Origin: Desulfobacterales bacterium
GTDB lineage: Bacteria > Desulfobacterota > Desulfobacteria > Desulfobacterales > JAFDCJ01
Length of the DNA stretch: 7,795 nt
Assembly: GCA_020345785.1 (NCBI GenBank)
Contig: CP070771.1
Coordinates: forward strand, 1,110,914-1,118,708
Direction of reading: 5' to 3'
In this document: positions 5,740 to 7,795 of the stretch, in pieces
Position numbering within the stretch: position 1 is the stretch's first letter
Layout of the letters: the number at the start of each line of letters is the position of its first letter
The notes under the pieces: model-generated
What the model was told of the DNA's origin: nothing
The model's input: only the letters and a program-made list of their open reading frames with translations
Database searches by the model: none
Made by a program: the position numbers and the translations under genes

Positions 5740-6129
5740 CTACCTATTATTTTTTCCAGTGGTCTCAAAGCGTTCGACCAGCTTGGCCGAATACTGCTGG
5801 GGCACTTCAAATTCAATTGAGATGTTGCGCATGGAGTTTAACTTCATGATAAGAAAGTTTAATTTTTTTAAGGTGCGATATTTTTCGGCCGTATCCTCCA
5901 AACCGCTTAGAAGTTCTTCCGTGCGCTCTATTTCTTTTTTTAATTCCACTTCGGGTGGGAGACAATCTGCGTTTTTTAAAATTTTATAGGCCAACCGAAG
6001 CTCTTCCGCGATATGGCTGTCATCTTCCAGCGTCAGGGGTTTGCCCGACCCTGCCAGATTTTCGAATTGCCCCTTCTTTTGGGCCATGCGGATACGTTCT
6101 TCTACTATTTTACTGAATCCCGGTAACAT
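5740..6129 (-). CDS. DUF1992 (DnaJC28-type conserved domain) protein
   Basis: This 129-residue soluble protein matches the DUF1992 family, named after a conserved domain of DnaJ homologue subfamily C member 28; E. coli YhdN is, as I recall, a bacterial relative. The diagnostic stretch is IVEERIRMAQKKGQFENLAG (8-27) then GSGKPLTLEDDSHIAEELRLAYKILKNADCLPPEV (27-61). No J-domain (no HPD motif) is present. The C-terminal half is charged and probably helical, with coiled-coil character near 64-95. The start ATG at 6127-6129 lacks an obvious Shine-Dalgarno sequence, but the family alignment begins shortly after it and a stop lies 19 codons upstream in frame. It is the first gene of the minus-strand run, tightly linked to ddl. 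Its biochemical function is unknown. Confidence 0.88.
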   Translation of the reverse strand: MLPGFSKIVEERIRMAQKKGQFENLAGSGKPLTLEDDSHIAEELRLAYKILKNADCLPPEVELKKEIERTEELLSGLEDTAEKYRTLKKLNFLIMKLNSMRNISIEFEVPQQYSAKLVERFETTGKNNR

Positions 6130-6462
6130 CGGTTTGATTGCGGATTTCAGAATGCGGTGTGCAGATTGAGAGGCAGGTAATGATCCGATTTACATTCCTG
6201 AATCCTGTATTTCTCTCCTTAAGATTATATTAATTATTTATATCATAATTTATGATCTAATAAAATTAGAAAATATTGTGGATGATTTCAGCTCCTTTTT
6301 ACCAGTACTTAAAGCCCGGCCAATATTCCACCTGCGACATTCGCTTTTTGGTCGTTGCCAAAGTTATAATTGACCCGGCCTGCAACAATCTGGTAAGGGA
6401 ATGGACCACTACCAATTGAAGATTGAAAAATGAATACTGGATATTGATGAAGGAAAAGAGGA
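6130..6462. promoter_or_regulatory. Divergent intergenic region with AT-rich palindrome and -10-like box
   Basis: This gap separates the divergent DUF1992-ddl run and the PurD-like gene. An AT-rich core at about 6221-6275 holds a minus-strand TATAAT (6224-6229) without a good -35 box at 16-18 nt. It also holds a perfect 7+1+7 palindrome ATCATAATTTATGAT (6242-6256) and, next to it, CTAATAAAATTAG (6257-6269). Position and symmetry suit an operator with a minus-strand promoter. Nearer the plus-strand gene lie about 110 bp of protein-like fragment (6302-6412) and an ATTGAAGATTGAA repeat copy (6415-6434). No convincing plus-strand promoter was found. Confidence 0.4.
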
Positions 6463-7795
6463 ATGAAAAAAATTGCATTTGCCGGAACCGATGGCAGAAC
6501 GTTGTTAAGTGCGCTGGTGACTGCCACGGCGACCAGCGACATTTACCAAGAAGAATTTAAAGGCGTTGTCATCCGGGGAACGCCTTCAATGCCGAAATTT
6601 TGCGAGATAATGAACTGGCCCGTGGAGTTTGTTGCGACCGCCAGTAACTCCGTTGAAGATTATACAACTGCCATCATTACCGCATTGAAAGAAGGTGATA
6701 TCGATTACGTCATACCCATGCCGGAAGCGCTTCTTTTTGAAGGCCTGGTAGATACCGTTGAGCAGGCCGGTTTCGGTGATCATATCATCGGTTTGGCTAA
6801 ATCCGGTGCTTTTATCGAGGGTGATAAAATTGAATGCAAAAAACTATGTCGTGATGCCGGTATACCGGTCGCCGACTCCTGGACCGAAGTGGACGCCAAG
6901 GATTATCAGAATTTACTGCCCACCTGTTTGAATTACATCCATGCCCATGGCGGTGCCGTGCTGAAATATCCCTACAGTGCCGGTGGAAAAGGTGCCCGCA
7001 TTATATTGAATTCCTGGGAAATCCGGCAAGTATATGAAACCCTAATCAAGGATTATAAAGACAGTTATAAAAAAATGTTCGGCGGCAAGGGGCGATGGCC
7101 GCTTTTGATTGAATCCCTAATGTCGGGTGTTGAAATATCCTTTACGATCTTCGTCGACAGTCATGGGGGATTTCAAATATTGCCCACTGCGATGGATTAC
7201 CCGGAACGATTTGAGGGACCGGCCAGCAAAAACAATCCGATTACAGGCGGTATGGGTGCGATTTCACCTCATCCGCTGGAAACATCCCTATTGATGGAGA
7301 TGGCCGGTGACGTGATTGCCCGACCACTGATTAAGATGATGAGAGCGCGGGGAATATTGCGACCATGTGTTCTGTATCCCGGCTGCTTTGTTTCAATGGA
7401 TGGCGCCGGACGACCGACCGCGATACGGGTATCTGAAATAAACATCCGCCCGGGCGAACCTGAAGCGCAACCGGTCGTTCGCCGGTTAAGAAACCTGGGA
7501 GCGCTCATTAAAGCAACGCTGGAAGGTAATTTGAAGGAAACTGAACCGGAGGTAAGAGCTGATCAACTGGCCATATGTTCGGCTTTGGTTACAGGCCCGG
7601 GAGGGCCGGACGGTCAAAAAGGATACCCCTGGTCGTGCACCCGGGGAGAATCTGTTGACATTGATTTCAAGTATATGAAACGCAAAGGTATTCAGGTAGT
7701 CCCATCTGCCATGATGTGCTCAGCGGAGGACGGCGGATTTAAATCCGACGGCACCCGGGTCGCCTATCTAAACGCGAATGTCACCGTCAAACCCG
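6463..7795 (+). CDS. PurD-like (GAR synthetase-like) ATP-grasp ligase, 3' end missing
   Basis: The frame is open from ATG 6463-6465 to the window end (444 codons), preceded by AAGGAAAAGAGGA. It aligns along its length with phosphoribosylamine--glycine ligase: PMPEALLFEGLVDT (85-98; E. coli GPEAPLVKGVVDT), the GLAKSGAFIEGDK segment (110-122), KYPYSAGGKGARI (168-180, ATP loop), LIESLMSGVEISF (215-227), NNPITGGMGAISPHP (257-271), EINIRPGEPEAQP (325-337), QKGYPWS (385-391) and TRVAYLNA (431-438). It departs from true PurD at the N-terminus, where the GGREHA motif is replaced by GTDGRT (8-13). Other changes are DHKR to MDYPERF and RFGDPE to RPGEPE, and it is already longer than the usual 420-430 residues without ending. 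It may be a divergent GAR synthetase or a paralogue ligating another amine. I lean toward a paralogue and give no symbol. Confidence 0.85.
   Translation, partial: MKKIAFAGTDGRTLLSALVTATATSDIYQEEFKGVVIRGTPSMPKFCEIMNWPVEFVATASNSVEDYTTAIITALKEGDIDYVIPMPEALLFEGLVDTVEQAGFGDHIIGLAKSGAFIEGDKIECKKLCRDAGIPVADSWTEVDAKDYQNLLPTCLNYIHAHGGAVLKYPYSAGGKGARIILNSWEIRQVYETLIKDYKDSYKKMFGGKGRWPLLIESLMSGVEISFTIFVDSHGGFQILPTAMDYPERFEGPASKNNPITGGMGAISPHPLETSLLMEMAGDVIARPLIKMMRARGILRPCVLYPGCFVSMDGAGRPTAIRVSEINIRPGEPEAQPVVRRLRNLGALIKATLEGNLKETEPEVRADQLAICSALVTGPGGPDGQKGYPWSCTRGESVDIDFKYMKRKGIQVVPSAMMCSAEDGGFKSDGTRVAYLNANVTVKP

Noticed and set aside
6190..6222. Strong TTAAGGAG-like site (minus strand, about 6212-6221) followed by an ATG.
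   Set aside because: That ATG is followed at once by TAA (6190-6195), and the site is about 80 nt from the DUF1992 start. It may be chance, although a start-stop codon pair cannot be excluded.
6365..6370. Plus-strand TATAAT as a -10 box for the PurD-like gene.
   Set aside because: There is no -35 box at suitable spacing, and it lies inside the protein-like fragment.
6309..7508. Minus-strand reading frames opposite the PurD-like gene.
   Set aside because: They are antisense to a gene with a clear family match and show no motif of their own.
1..7795. CRISPR array, insertion sequence or phage module.
   Set aside because: No regularly spaced identical repeats, no transposase or integrase, and no phage-type proteins were found on either strand.

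Overview
The window is about 7.8 kb of roughly 50% GC bacterial DNA. Gene types, PurE and Ddl sequence style, and above all the intergenic gaps packed with imperfect palindromes suggest an anaerobic Desulfobacterota (Desulfobacterales-like) genome or metagenome contig. That placement is inference from pattern recognition; no marker gene here fixes it.

Layout. Bases 1-1266 (+) carry the 3' part of a gene for a polytopic membrane protein with a C-terminal tetratricopeptide (TPR) array. Next comes about 430 bp without a gene, holding a hairpin and three long inverted repeats laid end to end. Then a tRNA-Leu(CAA) lies on the minus strand with a near-consensus sigma-70 promoter. A gene-poor AT-rich stretch follows to 2232.

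From 6129 down to 2233 five protein genes run on the minus strand, in the order of transcription: a short DUF1992 (DnaJC28-type) protein, D-alanine--D-alanine ligase (ddl), an unassigned RimK-like ATP-grasp protein, N5-carboxyaminoimidazole ribonucleotide mutase (purE), and a TsaC/YrdC-type threonylcarbamoyl-AMP synthase. The first two are tightly coupled. Each of the three wider gaps inside this run holds a different long imperfect inverted repeat (arms about 23-29 nt), one of them abutting a ribosome binding site. At 6463 a divergent plus-strand gene starts and runs off the window. It encodes a PurD-like (glycinamide ribonucleotide synthetase-like) ATP-grasp ligase with an altered N-terminal nucleotide-binding motif and more than 444 residues.

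How the genes relate: cell-wall precursor synthesis (Ddl), purine synthesis (PurE, and perhaps the PurD-like protein) and tRNA modification (TsaC) are housekeeping. The points that are not routine are three different ATP-grasp enzymes within 4 kb, two of them of unclear substrate, and the dense series of unrelated palindromic elements in nearly every gap. I see no CRISPR array, insertion sequence, phage gene or toxin-antitoxin pair.
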